Shown in pieces: positions 62,239-64,000 of a stretch of 64,000 bases of DNA (position 1 is the stretch's first letter; each line of letters starts with the position of its first letter). This DNA is from a bacterium (lineage in GTDB: Bacteria; Desulfobacterota; DSWW01). The stretch lies in assembly GCA_028277985.1 (NCBI GenBank), contig JANQFG010000017.1, positions 1-64,000 of the forward strand, in the 5' to 3' direction. The notes beneath the pieces were generated by a model. The model did no database searches. It saw nothing but the letters and a program-made list of their open reading frames with translations, and had not been told where the DNA came from. The position numbers were made by a program, and so were the translations under genes.

Positions 62239-62325
62239 GAAAGAGCGAACCCGGTTCGCGCTTTTCTGAAGAAGAGACAGTGAGTCGAGAAAGCCGGTTC
62301 CCCTCGGGGTGCCGGCTTTCTTTTT
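62239..62325 (+). terminator. Double terminator after array gene 5
   Basis: Hairpin 1 is AAAGAGCGAA/TTCGCGCTTT (62240-62265, one mismatch) followed by TC. Hairpin 2 is GAAAGCCGG/CCGGCTTTC (62289-62320) followed by TTTTT, the best terminator of the array. Confidence 0.8.
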
Positions 62326-62343
62326 GGCCCCGGGCACTCCGGG

Positions 62344-63144
62344 CTAACCCTCGGCAGTGGATGGGCGGCCTCTTGTCTCCCTCAGCCTGTATGCATAGAG
62401 GATTGCGGCCGCGAGGAAGAGGTTCACGCTGATGACCTGGTTCTGGGAAAGCATCACTCCGGGAAGCTGGTAGAGAACTCGAAGATCTCCCCTGTAAGCC
62501 TCGATCACGAAGGAGGAGACCGAGAATAGCAGCATTCCGATGAGAGCGATTTCCCCTTCGAACTTCTTGTGCCGCCTTCGTACCAGGAGAATTGCCAGGA
62601 TAAGCAATGCCGCCGCGGCAAGTGCGGGTTGGGTCGGATAAACCGGCGTATTCGGGACAATCGGGCCCGTTGGGGGTCTGGCCGGCATGGCATAGGGAAA
62701 ATCGATCGCGCATTCTCTGCCGTGACAACACCCTGACAGAATGCACCCGATTCTTGCACAGAAGACGAAAAGGGCTGCCGGCGGGGACAGCAGATCGCCT
62801 GTAGCCCAGAAGTCCATCTTCTGCCAGCGAGTGTAGAGCGCAAAGGTGACAAAGGCGAAGATGCCGCCTCCATAAAGGGCCATCCCACCTTTCCAGAAGA
62901 TGAACATATGCTTGAAGCCGTACCCAAACTCCTTGCGAAAGTCGATCCAGTAGAAGATATGGGCACCGTAGATGGCGGAGATCAACAGGAGAATCATCAG
63001 GCCGTAGACCTTCTCGGGTCTTTCCCGGCCCCTCTCGGATTCGAACGCGATGAACAGGATGGCCAGCAGGCCTCCCACAAAGAGAAAGAAGTGGCCTGAG
63101 TGGATATAGGAGCCGTCCGCGAAGCGGATCAGAACCGGCTTCAT
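62344..63144 (-). CDS. Lgt-family (prolipoprotein diacylglyceryl transferase-like) membrane protein
   Basis: 266 residues with about seven helices. The Lgt pattern is present in IFWKGGMALYGGGIFAF and ARIGCILSGCCHGREC. Canonical Lgt has a His in the first (FHGG) and GRIGNF in the second; here these are Tyr and Cys. Family members with such changes are common as paralogs in this bacterial group and may not be the housekeeping enzyme. The window codes for several lipoproteins, which need an Lgt, but this copy's activity is uncertain. The start overlaps the stop of the microprotein gene by four bases (ATGA). Confidence 0.8.
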   Translation of the reverse strand: MKPVLIRFADGSYIHSGHFFLFVGGLLAILFIAFESERGRERPEKVYGLMILLLISAIYGAHIFYWIDFRKEFGYGFKHMFIFWKGGMALYGGGIFAFVTFALYTRWQKMDFWATGDLLSPPAALFVFCARIGCILSGCCHGRECAIDFPYAMPARPPTGPIVPNTPVYPTQPALAAAALLILAILLVRRRHKKFEGEIALIGMLLFSVSSFVIEAYRGDLRVLYQLPGVMLSQNQVISVNLFLAAAILYAYRLRETRGRPSTAEG

Positions 63145-63287
63145 TCGCCCAGCCTCATTTCAGCCGGCTCTGTGTCGTCGGTCCCTGCGGGCTCCTCCGG
63201 GATCTTCCTTTCCTCAAGCTTCCGTCTCACAAGGGCGGACAGGAAGAGCACCACAAGGAGGACGAACAGGGAAACATAGAGCAACAT
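63141..63287 (-). CDS. 48-residue single-pass membrane microprotein
   Basis: ATG to TGA reads MLLYVSLFVLLVVLFL then SALVRRKLEERK and an acidic tail. One membrane helix is followed by a basic-then-acidic cytoplasmic part. Its stop overlaps the ATG of the Lgt-family gene (ATGA), a sign of translational coupling that supports it being a real gene. The family is not recognised. It could stabilise or guide the downstream membrane protein. Confidence 0.6.
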   Translation of the reverse strand: MLLYVSLFVLLVVLFLSALVRRKLEERKIPEEPAGTDDTEPAEMRLGE

Positions 63288-63404
63288 GTTCAGGTCCAAG
63301 GGATCGGTCTCCGCATCGACTCTCGTTCAGGAGAAGTGCTGCACGCAAGTGGTCGAACGAATCATTATAGACCGAATCGAACCAAAAGGCACCTGACGCG
63401 ACGG

Positions 63405-63689
63405 CTACTGCTTCAGGGCAGGAGGGGGCACGTGGTTCAGTGCATAGTAGAGCTCGGTGACCTGGTCCTGGATGGCGGCGATCCGCTCCTTGATCAGACA
63501 GGTGAGTTGCTGTCCGCCCTGCTCCGAGTCCGGGTCTGCAAGCATCTGGAGAAAGTCCGCTGTGATGTTGACCTCGGTGAAGGAATCTGCGAGCCTTTTC
63601 AGGATGGCTTCGACGTATTCTTCCTGATCGAAGCAGCCCGGTGTGTGGGTGAATCTACAACTCGTATCGATGTTTGTTCGTGTGCTCAT
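63405..63689 (-). CDS. Small uncharacterised protein
   Basis: 94 residues from ATG 63689. It is acidic and helical with three Cys (TSCRF, PGCFD, LTCLI). EEYVEAILKRLADSFTEV looks like an amphipathic helix. No family is recognised. An alternative ATG at 63722 would add 11 residues. GGGG before ATG 63689 is only a modest ribosome site. Confidence 0.5.
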   Translation of the reverse strand: MSTRTNIDTSCRFTHTPGCFDQEEYVEAILKRLADSFTEVNITADFLQMLADPDSEQGGQQLTCLIKERIAAIQDQVTELYYALNHVPPPALKQ

Positions 63690-63947
63690 GATGGTCCCCG
63701 TCCCCCTGAAGTTGACTGACATCGGTCGGCGTGTGACGCCCGTTACGATTCTGGAACAGGGAGCAAGGGGTGTGCCACCCTCGAGCAATGTAGAGAGGGC
63801 CCTCAGGGGACTTATAAACGGTTGGAACGAAAGAAAAAGAATGTGACTGTCCCTTTGTGGGCCTGCCCGGGAATCCGGTCGGTGATGTCATTCTTTTGAC
63901 GAGCTGACGTTTTCTGCCCGGGGGAGCCGACAGGGCGGGGGTGTGCG

Positions 63948-64000
63948 ATGACAGATCTCAAGCTCAAACCATGGCCGAAATTCCAGGGAAGGCCCGGTCC
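63948..64000 (+). CDS. Start of a gene at the right edge, possibly phosphoglycerate mutase
   Basis: ATG 63948 begins MTDLKLKPWPKFQGRPGP and is open to the edge. GGCGGGGGTG lies ahead. The K-P-x-P-x-F-x-GRxGP pattern recalls the N-terminus of some 2,3-bisphosphoglycerate-independent phosphoglycerate mutases, just before VLDGxG. With only 17 codons visible this is tentative. Confidence 0.35.
   Translation, partial: MTDLKLKPWPKFQGRPG

Larger units (their letters stand above)
54745..62325 (+). repeat. Tandem array of five paralogous secreted-protein cassettes
   Basis: The unit is promoter, leader RNA of about 420 bases, gene of about 945 bases and a double hairpin. It repeats four times (starting 54745, 56322, 57961 and 59639), followed by a fifth gene without promoter or leader. 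The period is about 1.6 kb. Leaders share long near-identical blocks. Five prime to the aptamer, each has AAAATATTG, a GC hairpin (such as TCGTGGCCC/GGGCCACGA at 54832-54852) and a stem CTCCATTTC/GAAATGGAG (58113-58146). This is a gene amplification and not a CRISPR or insertion-sequence array. Confidence 0.9.

Noticed and set aside
54745..62325. Array considered as CRISPR or as mobile-element repeats
   Set aside because: The repeat unit is 1.6 kb with a full gene; there are no short direct repeats with spacers, no terminal inverted repeats and no transposase or cas gene.
61220..62746. Minus-strand open frame of 508 codons
   Set aside because: It is antisense to array gene 5 and part of the Lgt-family gene. 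Its length follows from the high-GC repetitive coding of the array.

Overview
The window is about 60% GC and densely coded on both strands, with no rRNA, tRNA, CRISPR or transposase visible. The gene mix suggests an uncultured member of the former Deltaproteobacteria (Desulfobacterota or a relative). It includes an acyl-CoA dehydrogenase fused to a ferredoxin, two ADP-forming acyl-CoA synthetase alpha-type proteins, FG-GAP and MopE-type secreted proteins, TMTC-like TPR glycosyltransferases, and a cyclic-dinucleotide (GEMM) style riboswitch fold. This assignment is an inference from gene content only.

Layout. 1-6.2 kb holds acyl-CoA and central metabolism genes: the acyl-CoA dehydrogenase-ferredoxin, an ADP-forming synthetase-like protein, a GalT-like protein and a two-domain VOC protein, interrupted by a secreted Cys-rich protein. 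6.2-24.5 kb is rich in exported proteins: two large FG-GAP/IPT beta-propeller proteins facing away from each other, a GH51-type glycosidase, a matrixin-type metalloprotease with a C-terminal anchor, an SGNH/MopE lipoprotein, another lipoprotein and a sulfatase-fold enzyme. Endonuclease IV, an HDOD protein and a methyltransferase lie among them. 24.5-30.6 kb returns to housekeeping: M1 aminopeptidase, a second ADP-forming synthetase-like protein, fumarase and a Mth938-type protein.

30.6-54 kb is an envelope glycan region. It contains a sugar-nucleotide epimerase, a flippase, several GT-C integral-membrane glycosyltransferases (some with HEAT or TPR tails), a GT2 glycosyltransferase, a second sulfatase-fold enzyme, and a tandem pair of TMTC-like (GT-C plus TPR) proteins.

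54.7-62.3 kb is the most unusual region: five consecutive paralogous genes for exported proteins of about 314 residues. All keep 17 cysteines after the signal peptide and end in nearly the same C-terminal motif. Four carry their own cassette of a sigma70-type promoter, a long structured leader with a GEMM (c-di-GMP-I)-like aptamer merging into a terminator hairpin, and a hairpin that exposes a 16S-complementary sequence. Every gene is followed by two hairpins. I read this as a riboswitch-controlled, recently amplified family of disulfide-rich surface or extracellular proteins. The neighbouring TMTC pair could in principle glycosylate such exported proteins, but that link is conjecture.

The right end has an Lgt-family membrane protein preceded by a 48-codon membrane microprotein, a short unknown gene, and the first codons of what may be a phosphoglycerate mutase.
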